Of a DNA stretch of 64,000 nt, positions 36,559-47,500 are shown piece after piece. The position numbers were made by a program, and so were the translations under genes. Under the pieces are notes generated by a model. The model saw nothing but the letters and a program-made list of their open reading frames with translations, was not told the DNA's origin and ran no database searches. The stretch lies in the NCBI GenBank assembly GCA_949282135.1, contig CASDOR010000014.1, positions 1 through 64,000 on the forward strand. The letters are read 5' to 3'. The first letter of the stretch is position 1; the number at the start of each line of letters is the position of its first letter. Origin of the DNA: an uncultured Christensenella sp. (GTDB taxonomy: Bacteria > Bacillota > Clostridia > Christensenellales > UBA1242).

Positions 36559-39375
36559 ATGGAAGAAAATATTGTAATTAGAGGAGCAAAAGAAAACAAT
36601 TTAAAAAACATTAATCTGCAACTACCAAGAAACAAAATGATTGTTTTTAGTGGTGTTAGTGGTAGTGGTAAATCAACTCTTGCTTTTGATACAATTTTTG
36701 CTGAGGGGCAAAGAAGGTTTGTAGAGTCCCTTTCGTCTTACGCACGTCAATTTCTAGGTCAAATGGGGAAGCCTAATGTTGAAAGCATTGATGGGTTATC
36801 TCCTGCAATTTCTATTGACCAAAAAACAACGTCACACAATCCTAGGTCAACCGTTGGTACAGTGACTGAAATTTATGATTATTTGAGACTTCTCTTTGCT
36901 AGACTAGGCACTCCTTATTGTCCAAATTGCAAAAAGCCAATTTCAACCATGACAATAGACAATATTGTAGATACAATCTTAGGTTTTGAAGAAAATAGCA
37001 AATTAATACTTATAGCTCCGCTTGTGAGACAAGAAAAGGGTAGCTTTCAAAAACTTTTTGAGGATTTAGCAAAAGATGGCTTTGTAAGGGTAGAGGTTGA
37101 CGGAGAGATTCGAGAGTTAAATGAAGAAATAAAGCTTGATAAAACTTACAAGCATGATATAAGTGTTGTTGTCGATAGGCTTAAGATTAGAGAAGAGAAT
37201 AGGAGTAGACTTACTCAAAGCATTGAAACAGTACTCAAAATGTCAAAAGGTCTTGTCAAAGCAAATATTAATGGAGAGGATTATATTTATAATAATTCCT
37301 ATGCTTGTAGTGAATGTGGATTTTCTTTTGAGGAAATTTCACCAAGACTTTTTAGTTTTAATAGCCCTTTTGGTGCTTGTAGTGAGTGTGCGGGGCTAGG
37401 ATTTGTTTCTGATATTGATGAAAGCCTAGTCATTAGGCATCCAGAAAGGACCTTAAGACAAGGCGGAATGAGAATTGCAAATTGGACAATGGAAGTGTCT
37501 AGTATTAGCGATATGTATTTAAAAGCATTGTCAAAAAAGTACGATTTTAGCTTAGACGTCCCTATTTGTGAATTGCCAAAAAGAGTAATGGATATTCTTT
37601 TGTATGGTAATCATGGGGAAGAACTTGACCTTGAATATAGTAATTCAAAATTTTCCGGTAGTTATAAGGGAAGCTGGGAAGGTATAATACCAAATTTACA
37701 ACGTCGTTTTAAAGAGTCAAAAAGCGAATACGCAAAACAAGAAATTGCAAAGTTAATGCGTGAAAAAGAGTGCAGGCATTGCCATGGCAAGAGACTAAAC
37801 ACTCAGGCACTTTCTGTGCTCATAGACAAAAAAAATATTTGGGAACTCACTTGTATGAGTGCTTATGATTTGAAAACTTTTTGCGAAAATTTAAAATTCA
37901 AAGACAGTGATAAAGTAATTGCAGAACCAATTTTAAAAGAAATAATAAATAGACTTAATTTTCTTTGTGACGTTGGACTTGAATATTTAACATTAAATAG
38001 GTTATCTCGAACTTTAAGCGGTGGAGAAGCGCAGAGAATAAGGCTTGCGACTCAAATAGGAAGTGGGCTTGTAGGAGTCTTGTATATTCTTGACGAGCCA
38101 AGTATCGGACTTCACCAGTATGATAATGAGAAACTTTTAAATTCATTAAAGAAATTAAGAGATCTGGGAAACACACTTATTATTGTAGAACACGACGAAG
38201 ATACCATAAGAGCGGCGGATTATATAGTTGATATTGGTCCATATGCCGGAGTAAAGGGCGGTGAGGTCGTAGCAGAAGGTAGAGTAGAAGATATTATAAA
38301 AAGTGAGAAGTCTGTTACAGGTAAGTTTTTATCTGGTGAAATGAAGATAGAAGTGCCAGAGACTCGACTAAAACCAAAAGATTTTATTAGTTTAAGTGGT
38401 GTTAAACAAAACAATTTAAAAAATATAAAGGTTGATATTCCACTTAATGTTTTGACTGTAGTAACTGGACTTTCTGGAAGTGGAAAATCTAGTCTAGTTA
38501 ATGAAGTTTTATATCCAGCAGTATCAAATCGGGTTATGAAAACACTTCTTCCAGAAGGAAAGTACAAGAAAATTCAAGGCGAGGAGAATATTGATAAAGT
38601 TATAAATATTGACCAATCACCTATTGGTAGAACTCCTAGAAGTAATCCTGCAACATATATTGGACTTTTTACTCACATTAGAGACCTATTTGCAAGTACC
38701 AAAGATGCAAAAGAAAGAGGATATACAAGCGGTAGGTTTAGCTTTAACATTAAAGGTGGAAGATGCGAAACTTGTGAGGGAGATGGTGAGAAAAAGATTG
38801 AGATGTATTTTTTGCCAGACATCTACGTGCCTTGTCCAGACTGTAAAGGTAAAAGATATAATAAGGAGACTTTGCAGGTTAAATATAAAGGTAAAAGCAT
38901 AAGTGATGTACTAAATATGACGGTTAGTGAGGCTCTAGAATTTTTTGATAGTATTCCTTCAATAAAAAACAAAGTACAATGCTTATATGATGTAGGACTT
39001 TCGTATATTAAACTTGGTCAAAGTGCAACAACGCTTAGTGGAGGTGAGGCGCAAAGAGTAAAACTTGCTAGTGAATTATGCAAGAGAGATACGGGAAGAA
39101 CCTTGTATATTTTAGATGAGCCTACAACAGGACTTCACTCTTATGATATAAATAACCTTGTAAAAATTTTGAAAAAACTTGTTAGCAAAAATAATACTGT
39201 AGTTGTAATTGAGCACAACCTTGATGTTATTAAGGTCGCCGACTATATTATAGATTTAGGGCCAAATGGTGGTGATAGGGGCGGAGAAGTTGTTGCAAAG
39301 GGAACACCTGAACAGATTGCTAAGGTTAAAGAAAGTAAAACAGGAATGTTTTTAAAAAAGATGCTGAATTTATAG
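36559..39375 (+). CDS. uvrA: Excinuclease ABC subunit A
   Basis: The damage-recognition ATPase of nucleotide excision repair, 938 residues. Two ABC ATPase halves each have a P-loop (GVSGSGKST near residue 34; GLSGSGKSS near 633) and an ABC signature (LSGGEAQR). Zinc modules are visible: CPNC (about 121), CSEC...CSEC (about 253-280), CRHC (about 401) and CETC...CPDC (about 738-765). It follows uvrB by 9 bases with an aggag site, so the two form an operon; uvrC is not in this window. Confidence 0.98.
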   Translation: MEENIVIRGAKENNLKNINLQLPRNKMIVFSGVSGSGKSTLAFDTIFAEGQRRFVESLSSYARQFLGQMGKPNVESIDGLSPAISIDQKTTSHNPRSTVGTVTEIYDYLRLLFARLGTPYCPNCKKPISTMTIDNIVDTILGFEENSKLILIAPLVRQEKGSFQKLFEDLAKDGFVRVEVDGEIRELNEEIKLDKTYKHDISVVVDRLKIREENRSRLTQSIETVLKMSKGLVKANINGEDYIYNNSYACSECGFSFEEISPRLFSFNSPFGACSECAGLGFVSDIDESLVIRHPERTLRQGGMRIANWTMEVSSISDMYLKALSKKYDFSLDVPICELPKRVMDILLYGNHGEELDLEYSNSKFSGSYKGSWEGIIPNLQRRFKESKSEYAKQEIAKLMREKECRHCHGKRLNTQALSVLIDKKNIWELTCMSAYDLKTFCENLKFKDSDKVIAEPILKEIINRLNFLCDVGLEYLTLNRLSRTLSGGEAQRIRLATQIGSGLVGVLYILDEPSIGLHQYDNEKLLNSLKKLRDLGNTLIIVEHDEDTIRAADYIVDIGPYAGVKGGEVVAEGRVEDIIKSEKSVTGKFLSGEMKIEVPETRLKPKDFISLSGVKQNNLKNIKVDIPLNVLTVVTGLSGSGKSSLVNEVLYPAVSNRVMKTLLPEGKYKKIQGEENIDKVINIDQSPIGRTPRSNPATYIGLFTHIRDLFASTKDAKERGYTSGRFSFNIKGGRCETCEGDGEKKIEMYFLPDIYVPCPDCKGKRYNKETLQVKYKGKSISDVLNMTVSEALEFFDSIPSIKNKVQCLYDVGLSYIKLGQSATTLSGGEAQRVKLASELCKRDTGRTLYILDEPTTGLHSYDINNLVKILKKLVSKNNTVVVIEHNLDVIKVADYIIDLGPNGGDRGGEVVAKGTPEQIAKVKESKTGMFLKKMLNL

Positions 39376-39426
39376 ATTTTAAAGAAAATAGCTAAAACAA
39401 AATTTACTTATTGTTTTCTTTAAAAT
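39376..39426 (+). terminator. Hairpin after uvrA
   Basis: A 13-bp stem (39376-39388 with 39414-39426). The T-run is interrupted, so termination may be weak. Confidence 0.55.
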
Positions 39427-39559
39427 CTTTAAAATAGGCATTATATGTTTAAAAGTTTATTGTAATGTTATTTAAATATTAATTGTGGGTTTTATGTTTT
39501 AAAGGTTAAAAAGAAGCATAATAAACCTTATAAGAATTGTATGTTTATTAACTAAATAA

Positions 39560-39588
39560 TTGCTATTTTACTAGAAATTTGTTATAAT
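39560..39588 (+). promoter_or_regulatory. Promoter of the J-domain gene
   Basis: TTGCTA (39560-39565), 17-bp spacer, TATAAT (39583-39588). ATG 39597 is nine positions after the -10 box, so the 5' leader is about two bases at most. Confidence 0.7.
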
Positions 39589-39596
39589 TAAAAAAG

Positions 39597-40058
39597 ATGA
39601 AAAATTATTATGACATTTTAAGAGTTCGTCCCAATGCATCACAAGAACAAATAAAGGACGCGTATATTGAGCTTATATCTAAATATCACCCTGATATATA
39701 TTCGGGTGATAAGAAATATGCTGAGGATTACACAGCAATGCTAACTGAAGCTTATAGTGTTTTAAAAGATCCAGTTAAGAGACAAGATTACGATGTATCG
39801 CAAGGGATTGTTGTTAATTATACTAGTACAAGTTATTCAAACGATAATTTAAAAAGCTATAAAAATAATAACGAAAAGTTTTATAGGAAATCTAATTTAG
39901 AACAAGAAGAATCTAGAAAACATTTCAAAAGTGCTAAGATTAATAAATCTAGGCAAAATATTTTTAAAAGAATATTTAAGTCAAAACTTTTTTATGCACT
40001 ACTTTTTGTATTTGGAATAGAGATGCTTATTATTATTTTTATATATTTAAGAAGCTAG
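39597..40058 (+). CDS. Membrane-anchored J-domain (DnaJ-like) protein
   Basis: A protein of 153 residues. The J domain spans residues 1-65, with NYYDILRVRPNASQEQIKDAY, the HPD tripeptide at 31-33 and the helix AYSVLKDPVKRQDYD. A charged Ser/Asn/Lys-rich linker follows, then a single C-terminal transmembrane helix (about 130-150). It lacks the Gly/Phe and zinc domains of classical DnaJ, so it is a type III J protein that would recruit DnaK to the membrane. Partner and client are unknown. The stop codon lies inside the terminator stem. Confidence 0.88.
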   Translation: MKNYYDILRVRPNASQEQIKDAYIELISKYHPDIYSGDKKYAEDYTAMLTEAYSVLKDPVKRQDYDVSQGIVVNYTSTSYSNDNLKSYKNNNEKFYRKSNLEQEESRKHFKSAKINKSRQNIFKRIFKSKLFYALLFVFGIEMLIIIFIYLRS

Positions 40059-40087
40059 TTACACTCAAAAAAAGACTAGCTTTTTTA
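40052..40087 (+). terminator. Rho-independent terminator overlapping the stop codon
   Basis: An 8-bp stem aagctagt/actagctt (40052-40059 with 40075-40082) followed by a T-run. The TAG stop at 40056-40058 is part of the stem. Confidence 0.8.
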
Positions 40088-40135
40088 TTTTTTTTAGGAT
40101 TTGTTCCTTTTAAATAAAGCTAACATATGTGTTTG

Positions 40136-40528
40136 TTAGAATAAATTATTAATATTAAAGCCCATAAAGTAATAGGTAAATTCACTAAAAACTTCGACGA
40201 TTGCAAGATTTTCAATTGTGAGAGATTCATCATTATTTTTTATTGAAGCACCAAGTTTAATTATACTTTCGTCCATAATTCGGATTTTCTCATAATTTGT
40301 CAAATAGCATAGTTTTCGTTTCGCATCTTTCCAAAAACCACTTAGATCATTATATTTTTCTTCTACTTCAAAAGTTGATAGGTTGTCAGAGTTCTTTGTA
40401 ATTGAAGTTGATAATTCCTCTGTGTAATGGGCAAGATTAGAATTTATGTTAGATAGAACAATTTCTTCAATAGCACATACTGCTACTATTAATAAAACTA
40501 TTAAGACTATAATGAGATTTCTTTTCAT
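40136..40528 (-). CDS. DUF4363-like membrane-anchored protein
   Basis: A protein of 130 residues with an N-terminal membrane helix (residues 4-22) and a helical extracytoplasmic part, matching the DUF4363 pattern (FWKDAKRKLCYLTNYEKIRIMDESI, then a Glu/Ala-rich helix ending in a hydrophobic tail). It overlaps the DUF421 gene by 4 bases. This pairing is recurrent in Clostridia. Function unknown; possibly an accessory subunit of the DUF421 protein. Confidence 0.78.
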   Translation of the reverse strand: MKRNLIIVLIVLLIVAVCAIEEIVLSNINSNLAHYTEELSTSITKNSDNLSTFEVEEKYNDLSGFWKDAKRKLCYLTNYEKIRIMDESIIKLGASIKNNDESLTIENLAIVEVFSEFTYYFMGFNINNLF

Positions 40529-41232
40529 ATGTTCACCTTTTCTTGTAATATTTTAGCCTTTTTATTTTTTTCTTGATAGTAAACTTCACCTTTTTCATTA
40601 ATTGTTAAAATTAGAACATCACTAAGGTTTTTTGTGTTTTGTTCTGTTAAAATTTTATCAATAAATTCATTATTAATATTTAGGTTTGCTAAGTTATCTT
40701 TAACTAGCTTGCCATCATTTACAAGGATTATGTTAAGACTTGCGTCTTCAGTTTTTATTTTCATATCTTGTGTAGTTACTGGTGAAACTTCTGATTTAAG
40801 TAAAACGCTGATATTTCCGTTGGTTTCTACAATTGCATATGCGACGTCTTGTATATTAAAGCATTGTGAAGCTCTTAACCCCTCAGTTAGATCATTAAGA
40901 GTCATATTAAGTTTCTTAAGAGCTTTGTAGTTAATTCCTTCCTTATCTATAACAATAATAGGTTTGCCATTTAAAATCTTTCTAAATATTATACTTTTTC
41001 TATTTAAAAGCGATAACAGGTGATGTAAAACTACAAGTGTTAGTAAAGGAATTATGCCAAATACAATAGGAATTGACACATCAGACATTGGTATGCACGC
41101 TAGGTCTGCAATAATAAAAGTAACAACGAGCTCAAATGGTTGCATGTCTCCAATTTGTCTTTTCCCCATAAGCCTGACCGCAACTAAAACAATTAAATAT
41201 ATTATAATAGAACGTAAAACTAAGGTCATCAT
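40525..41232 (-). CDS. YetF/DUF421-family membrane protein
   Basis: A protein of 235 residues. Three N-terminal hydrophobic segments (residues 2-85) include RLMGKRQIGDMQPFELVVTFIIADLACIPM, the signature of the DUF421/YetF family. A soluble part follows with LTEGLRASQCFNIQDVAYAIVETNGNISVLLKS, the conserved YetF-type module. In spore formers relatives are found in the spore membrane or linked to germination. No clear ribosome site precedes the ATG. It is downstream of the SpoVB-type flippase gene by 38 bases and likely in one operon. Confidence 0.86.
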   Translation of the reverse strand: MMTLVLRSIIIYLIVLVAVRLMGKRQIGDMQPFELVVTFIIADLACIPMSDVSIPIVFGIIPLLTLVVLHHLLSLLNRKSIIFRKILNGKPIIVIDKEGINYKALKKLNMTLNDLTEGLRASQCFNIQDVAYAIVETNGNISVLLKSEVSPVTTQDMKIKTEDASLNIILVNDGKLVKDNLANLNINNEFIDKILTEQNTKNLSDVLILTINEKGEVYYQEKNKKAKILQEKVNI

Positions 41233-41270
41233 ATTACTAGTTTTTGTTTAAACTATTACATTATACATGT

Positions 41271-42800
41271 TTATTTTTCTTTTTTCTGTAGAGTAGTATT
41301 TTTTTTGTGAAATATTTTTTTAAAGTCAAAAAATGAAAAATTGTAAAGGTTAAATATTAAACCAAATACTAAATAAACTATTGTGCCAATTATACATGAT
41401 AGTGCTAAGCTAAAGAATAATGGTAAAAAGTTTGAAAATATGTTAAAAGTCCACCTTGACATAAGTGCGGAGGGAATAGCACAAATAAGAGCAAAAATTA
41501 GGTATTTAAAGTTAAAGAAATTGTCTTTTAATTTTTTATTAAGCATAAGTAGATTTAAAAAGCTTGCTCCGCCTAAACACATTATCATACCATAAACAAG
41601 AGAGAGTACTCCAAGATAGTTTGTTAAGAATAAAATGGAGAATAAAAGTAAAATGGCTCCAATTAGGTAATTTATAAAGCCTTTAACTTCTAAATTTAAA
41701 GCATTTAGGCATGAAGTTGTTATTCCACTTACGCAGATAGGTATTATAAGAAAACAACTGCTTGATAAATAATACCCACTTTGTGCATTATTATAAAAGA
41801 ATTGCCCTATAGGTGTTCCAAGTGAAAAATAAAGGGGAATAAAAATAAAAGCTACAAAGATTGCAAATTTAATAGAAAAGTGGATGCGTTTCTTTATTTC
41901 ATCGAATTTTTGTGTATAGACTGCGGAAGACAAGTCAGGAATTATAGTCATAGACAGGGCACTAATAAGTGTAGATGGGACATAGAGAAGAGGGAATGTC
42001 ATGCCAAGTGCAATACCAAGCAGACTTAGTGCCTGCTCATTTGTATAGCCGAGACTTACCAATTTTATAGGTATAATTACAGAAATTATAGGCATAAGAA
42101 GGCTTGAGACAACGCGAACTATGGTAATTGGCAAAGCAGTCTTTATGACAGGTTTAAAAAATGGCTTTGGATTAGAAAACTTTCCTCCAAGTTTTAGATA
42201 AATAATTAGGACTATTATGCTGGAAACTATACAAGAGATTACATATGCAATGCTTGCGAGGAATACTTTTTCAAGAGTAAAGGACAAAACACCAAGGAAG
42301 AGAATAGTAAGAAAAGTTCGTATAATTTGTTCGGTAAATTCTGTTGCGGATACTAGAAAATATTTTTTGTGCCCCCATAAATTGCCTCTTATAACAGAAT
42401 AAACGCTAGAGAATACAAGTGTTGGAAGTAAAATAGATAGTATTAGTAAACACCTTTCGTCTGTAAAAAGTAAAGAAAATACATTTTTAAATAAGAAAAC
42501 AATAAGACAAATTAAAATTGAGGTAAAAATTCCAATCAGGAGGGCAGATGTTACTGTTCCAAACTCATTTTTTTTGCTATTATTTGTGTTAAAAATTGAA
42601 GTTTGCTTGCTTACAACTAAAGGTAATCCACTAGAAATAAATGTTTCTAGTACCATGAAAACAGAAAAAGAAATTTGGTAAACACCAAGCCCTTCAGGTC
42701 CAATTAGACGAGATAGGAAAATTCTAAAAATAAAACCAAGTAGCCTTGTAAGAATGGAAAATGAAGCAAGAACTGCTAATGCTTTAAATAATTTTTTCAA
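41271..42800 (-). CDS. SpoVB/MurJ-type polysaccharide flippase (MATE-like)
   Basis: A protein of 509 residues with about 14 transmembrane segments. It starts with SILTRLLGFIFRIFLSRLIGPEGLGVYQI, diagnostic of the oligosaccharide flippase family that contains SpoVB, YtgP and MurJ-like proteins. It probably moves a lipid-linked glycan precursor (cell wall or spore cortex) across the membrane. The start is a TTG at 42800, chosen because a taggag site lies eight bases upstream. The frame is open further upstream to 42860, but with no ribosome site. SpoVB specifically is likely but not certain. Confidence 0.87.
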   Translation of the reverse strand: MKKLFKALAVLASFSILTRLLGFIFRIFLSRLIGPEGLGVYQISFSVFMVLETFISSGLPLVVSKQTSIFNTNNSKKNEFGTVTSALLIGIFTSILICLIVFLFKNVFSLLFTDERCLLILSILLPTLVFSSVYSVIRGNLWGHKKYFLVSATEFTEQIIRTFLTILFLGVLSFTLEKVFLASIAYVISCIVSSIIVLIIYLKLGGKFSNPKPFFKPVIKTALPITIVRVVSSLLMPIISVIIPIKLVSLGYTNEQALSLLGIALGMTFPLLYVPSTLISALSMTIIPDLSSAVYTQKFDEIKKRIHFSIKFAIFVAFIFIPLYFSLGTPIGQFFYNNAQSGYYLSSSCFLIIPICVSGITTSCLNALNLEVKGFINYLIGAILLLFSILFLTNYLGVLSLVYGMIMCLGGASFLNLLMLNKKLKDNFFNFKYLIFALICAIPSALMSRWTFNIFSNFLPLFFSLALSCIIGTIVYLVFGLIFNLYNFSFFDFKKIFHKKNTTLQKKEK

Positions 42801-42874
42801 GTGTTTTTCTCCTAACAAAATTAATATATATTTATTGACGTGTATGTACAACAATTCCAAAAAAGGAGAATTTT

Positions 42875-43177
42875 ATGAAAAAAATCCAAAAATTAGATAA
42901 ATTTTTCTCATATGAGATGGTTGTTATAAAAGAAAAAATTACACTGGAGGATTTTGCAAAAAAATATAATCTACGCAAAGAACAAATTATTTATGAAAGT
43001 GAGTTATTAGAAAAAGGTGATATAGTAATACTTACTGAAATCAATAAAACATTACATATTGTGCTTCCGCTTGAAACACTTAGCTCTATTGCAAAAAAAT
43101 ATGGGGTGGATGAAGAATATATAAAAGAATCTAATAAAATAGATAAAATTTTTATAGGGCAACAATTGTATATATAG
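42875..43177 (+). CDS. Small LysM-like protein
   Basis: A protein of 100 residues without a signal peptide. The C-terminal half (residues about 56-100) is a clear LysM repeat: LHIVLPLETLSSIAKKYGVDEEYIKESNKI...IGQQLYI. The N-terminal half looks like a second, weaker copy (ITLEDFAKKYNLRKEQIIYES). LysM domains bind N-acetylglucosamine-containing glycans; without a signal it may act during sporulation or be cytoplasmic. The start has an aaggag site. It is divergent from the flippase. Confidence 0.75.
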   Translation: MKKIQKLDKFFSYEMVVIKEKITLEDFAKKYNLRKEQIIYESELLEKGDIVILTEINKTLHIVLPLETLSSIAKKYGVDEEYIKESNKIDKIFIGQQLYI

Positions 43178-43206
43178 TTGCAATTTTGTTAAAAAAAAGA
43201 TATACT
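43178..43206 (+). promoter_or_regulatory. Promoter of the GNAT gene
   Basis: TTGCAA (43178-43183, overlapping the end of the LysM gene region), 17-bp spacer, TATACT (43201-43206). Expected transcription start near 43213, giving an 18-base leader with ggag. Confidence 0.6.
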
Positions 43207-43230
43207 TACCTTGGAGTGTGTCATAATAGC

Positions 43231-44370
43231 ATGATTGAGATAAAAGAAGTAATTAGTAAAAATGATATTAAGAAATTTGTAGACTTTCCACATAAGTTAT
43301 ATAAGGGTAATCCTCATTTTGTGCCATTCTTAAATGTGGATGAAATAAATAAATTTGATTCTAAAAAAAATGAGTCTTTTGATGATTGTCTTGTCAAGTG
43401 TTTCCTTGCGTACAAAGATGGGGAATTAGTAGGTAGAATTGCTGGAATTATTCAAAAAGCTTATAATGAAAAGTCAAATCAAAAAAGGGTAAGATTTTCA
43501 AGATTTGACTCTATTAATGATACTGATGTTTCATCAGCATTATTTAGTGCAGTTGAAAACTGGGCAAGAAAAGAGGGTATGGAAGTTATTCATGGACCTA
43601 TGGGGTATAATGACCTTGATAGAGAGGGACTTCTTATTGAAGGCTTTGACCAAATGTCTACCTTCGAAGAACAGTATAATTTCCCATATTATGCTGATTT
43701 GATAGAGAATTATGGATTTAAAAAAGAAGTAGATTGGGTAGAGTTTAGGTTATTTGCCCCAAAAGAGACAAACGAGAGAATAGAACGTATAGCTGATGCG
43801 GTTGCAAAAAGATATAACCTTAAACTCGTAGTGCCAACAAGTCTTAAAAGTTTTATTAAAAAATACAAAGAAGATTTTTTTGAAACTCTTGATGCAGCAT
43901 ATTCTGATTTGTATGGGGTTGTACCTTTTAATGATAAGATGAAAGAAGCGGTTATTTCCCAGTTCAGTCTAATTTTAAATAAAAATTTTATTGTAGGTGT
44001 TACAAATGAAGAAGGGAAGCTAATTGCTTTTGGACTTGCATTTCCTTCTTTGTCAGAGTCGGTGAATAAAAGTAAAGGCAAGCTTTTGCCATTCGGGATT
44101 TTTAGAATTTTAAAGCAAATTAAAACACCTAATAGTATAGACCTTGGGCTTATTGCAATTAGGCCAGAGTACCAAAATAGAGGTGTAAATACAATGATTT
44201 TGTCATACTTGATTAAGGGTATGATTGATCATGGGATTGAATACGCAGAAACTAATCTAATGTTAGAATATAATACAAGAATACAAAACCAGTGGGATAT
44301 TTTTGATTACATTCAGCATAAGCGTAGAAGAAGTTATTATAAACTTATTAATGACGAAAAGAAGGCTTAA
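43231..44370 (+). CDS. GNAT-superfamily protein (two-domain)
   Basis: A protein of 379 residues. The N-terminal part has IKKFVDFPHKLYKGNPHFVPFL, then AYKDGELVGRIAGII and VIHGPMGYNDLDREGLLIEGFD. The C-terminal part has LIAFGLAFPSL, then IDLGLIAIRPEYQNRGVNTMILSYLIKGMIDHG, the acetyl-CoA binding loop of the GNAT fold (Q/R-x-x-G). This is a family widespread in Bacteroidota and Clostridia with unknown substrate. I use ATG 43231; earlier in-frame TTG codons at 43186 lie in the promoter. Confidence 0.82.
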   Translation: MIEIKEVISKNDIKKFVDFPHKLYKGNPHFVPFLNVDEINKFDSKKNESFDDCLVKCFLAYKDGELVGRIAGIIQKAYNEKSNQKRVRFSRFDSINDTDVSSALFSAVENWARKEGMEVIHGPMGYNDLDREGLLIEGFDQMSTFEEQYNFPYYADLIENYGFKKEVDWVEFRLFAPKETNERIERIADAVAKRYNLKLVVPTSLKSFIKKYKEDFFETLDAAYSDLYGVVPFNDKMKEAVISQFSLILNKNFIVGVTNEEGKLIAFGLAFPSLSESVNKSKGKLLPFGIFRILKQIKTPNSIDLGLIAIRPEYQNRGVNTMILSYLIKGMIDHGIEYAETNLMLEYNTRIQNQWDIFDYIQHKRRRSYYKLINDEKKA

Positions 44371-44511
44371 CAAATCTAGTTTATAATTTCTAATTAGTAG
44401 TGGTAAATACTATTGAATTTTAAGCTTTATACATATCGTAAATTTTTTGTTCTATTTAGACCTTTTTGTGTTATAGTATTTCTTATAAAGTATAAATAAA
44501 AATTAAAGCAT

Positions 44512-44543
44512 AAAAAATACGAAGAATTTTCTTCGTATTTTTT
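44512..44543. terminator. Bidirectional terminator
   Basis: A perfect 13-bp stem (44512-44524 with 44531-44543), 6-base loop, A-run and T-run. It separates the convergent GNAT gene and the large surface protein gene. Confidence 0.9.
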
Positions 44544-44548
44544 AAACT

Positions 44549-47500
44549 TTATTTATTAGTTTTTGTTGTTTCATTATTATTTTCTTGTAGCTCTATCTCG
44601 TTGAGTTTTTTACTCTTTTCCTTTACAAGCTGTCTTTCTTTATTAATTTCACGTCTTTCTTCAGCCTTTATATTTTCTTCGTCTTGAAGATAAACCACCG
44701 CTGAATTCAAATAATCAATTCTTTCAATTAATTTATTTGCTTTTTTAGTGTATTCTTTATAAAGATTTTTATCTACATCATCATCTGCTGAAAGTTTTTT
44801 ATCGTATTCAGCTTTGAGTTCATCATACTCTTTTTGTAAATTGTCAAGTTCTTTTTTGAGTTCACTTAAATTCTTTTCGCGTTGTAGCTTTAATCTAGTT
44901 TTAACCCCACTCTCGTCAATGTCATTTGCTGACTTACTATACTCGGTAGGAGTTGTTTTTGTAACAGTTCTATTTTTAGGTATTCTTCTAATTAAGAATC
45001 CTGCAATTGCAAGTAGTAACGCAACCACAAGAAGAATTGAAGAAACAAGTATCCAAACATTAATTGGTTGTTGAGTTGTGTCCCCGTTTCCTTCCTCAGG
45101 ATCATCTTCTGTAATCTCAATTACATCAGAAACAATTGTTGTAGCATTTGCTTTTTGTTCCGCATAAGTTTCTTCTGAAATTTCTTGAACAGTTAAATCG
45201 TCAAAATATGCTTTTCCAAAAGTAGGATTGTCAATTGTCCCAAGACCTAAGAGAACCTTTACATTGACATCGTCATGAGCGAGAATATACATTGAATATT
45301 TTACCCAGCCATTATCTACACTGTTTGACTCTTGAACTATATTGATAAACTTATTTTTGTTTTCTTCGTCTTCATTTATAACAACATTTCCGTCTTCGTC
45401 AACATTTACAAGTTCAAAGTAAGCTCCTCCATCGCTTGTAGTAAGATTCCAATCAATGCTAGACTTAATCCATACAGAAATCTCATAATAATTATCTGCG
45501 GTTAGGGAATAGGTGTAGTTTGATAAAATAGTTTGATATTCGTCAACATTCTCAATTTGTAAAACATAGTTATCACGCGCGTCACTTCGAGCTTTAACAG
45601 TATTTGTCGACCTAAAATTGAAGTTGTTATCAGATGACTCATATCCACTAAAGTTTGTTGAAGAAGTAAAGGTATTATTTAAGAAGTCTACATATAATGA
45701 GTTTGGACCAGTCATGTCACTAATGGTTATGTCTTCTTCTGCATTTTCCATTGAGATTGTGTCAAAGAAAGCATAATTGCTATTTGAGTTAGTCTCGCCA
45801 TGTACACCAACTACAACAGAGAAGTTAAGAGCACTAACACCATTATTAATATAAATGTATCTCATTTCCCATTTATTATTGGTATTTATATCTTCAAAGC
45901 TTGCAATAGTTTTACCGTCTTCATCAACAATTCTTATGAAAGCAGACGCATTATTAAGAGTTTTAACACCGACAAAAACTTTTGAAATAGTATTTGTACT
46001 ATCAAGAGTTACTGCACTAAGGGAAGTGGTGCTTTCTGTTGTGAAATAAGAGTCGTTTGCGCCAGTAGTTCTCACCATAAGAACGTTTTCATTTGGAGCA
46101 CCATTAACATAGTAAGCATCGTTGTAACCAGGATTATCTGGGTTGCCAAAATTATTTGAATCTGATATGAAATACTTATCTTCAACTCTAATAATTCCAC
46201 CTTGGTCACCAGTATTATTTGATGTAAAAGTCCAATCATCAGGTTTTAAAGGATAGGTTATATTATAGCTTTCGTTGTCGCTTAAGTTAAAGTCTCCATT
46301 TGAGATATTAGAAGTGTTTGTATAAGTACTTGAAAAGTCTAGAGCAGAGGAGGTTGAGTATTCACTTGCAGAAATAGGGAGCAAGGTAATATCGTCAATT
46401 ATTGCCCAACCTGAACCTTCACCAAGAGATAACCTTATACCAAATTTATTTTCACTATCAATTCCGCCTTTAATATAGAAAGTGACTTTAGTAAAGCCGT
46501 TATAACTATCAAGTCCAGATGAAGAAGTTTGGTTTGTTAAGCTTACTTCATCAACGTACATTGGATCGTCCTCTTCAAGTTCACCATTGTCTGGAGTGAG
46601 AGCAATAGTTACACCACTATCAGACAAGTTTCCAGTTTTAAGAAGAAGTGTTAATTTATAGTATGAATGTTGAGGAACAGTGATAAGGTTGTCCTCAGTA
46701 CTTTCAATAGATGATGTAGCTGATTCGTCTTTGTTTACTAAAAGAAGGGAATAATGATTGCCATTTACAAAGGTACTAGCAAAATTGGATTCTTCAGCAT
46801 CACTAAAATTAGAAAGAATTCTGCTGTTTATTTCCTCTGTACTGTAGACTCCTATACTATCAACAGAAGTTGTTGTAAAACCAGTAAGGTCGCCATTTTC
46901 AAAATCCGAGTTTATAAAACTTTGACTTGGTTTTCTTTCCTCACTTAAATCTACCTTGAGTAAATTATTACTTGCAGAGGTTTCATAAAAATCTGCGTTT
47001 GAGATTTCGTTAATTTCAACATTGTCAAAAAATACTGCATTCATGCTGTCAGTTGTGCTGCCAGTAAACCCTAGTGTAACTTTTAATGGGGCAGAACTAA
47101 TATCATCAGTTGCAATAAGTACATGATATTTTCTCCACCCTTGATAGGAAATATCGTTAAAAGTTGCATTTTCATTTCCAACTTGTACACTTATTGTCCC
47201 AAGCCCTGAGCCTAAAGCCTTTGCATATAAAGACACATCATAGTAGGTTGCGCCAGATAATGTAACTTCTTCACTCTCTGCACGGGCAGTGGAACGAATT
47301 TTTGACCCAAACATTAAAACATAATAGTCAGTTTTGCTATCTATTTCACTTGACCTACTAGGATTTTCACTTAGTCCATAGTTATTGTTTTCTCTAAAGT
47401 CATTTTCCTCGACATTAATTACACCTTTTACAACACTTGCATCTGCAGAAACAGTCCAGCCGTCATCTTCACCTAGAATAAAAGGAGTGCCGGTTTCATT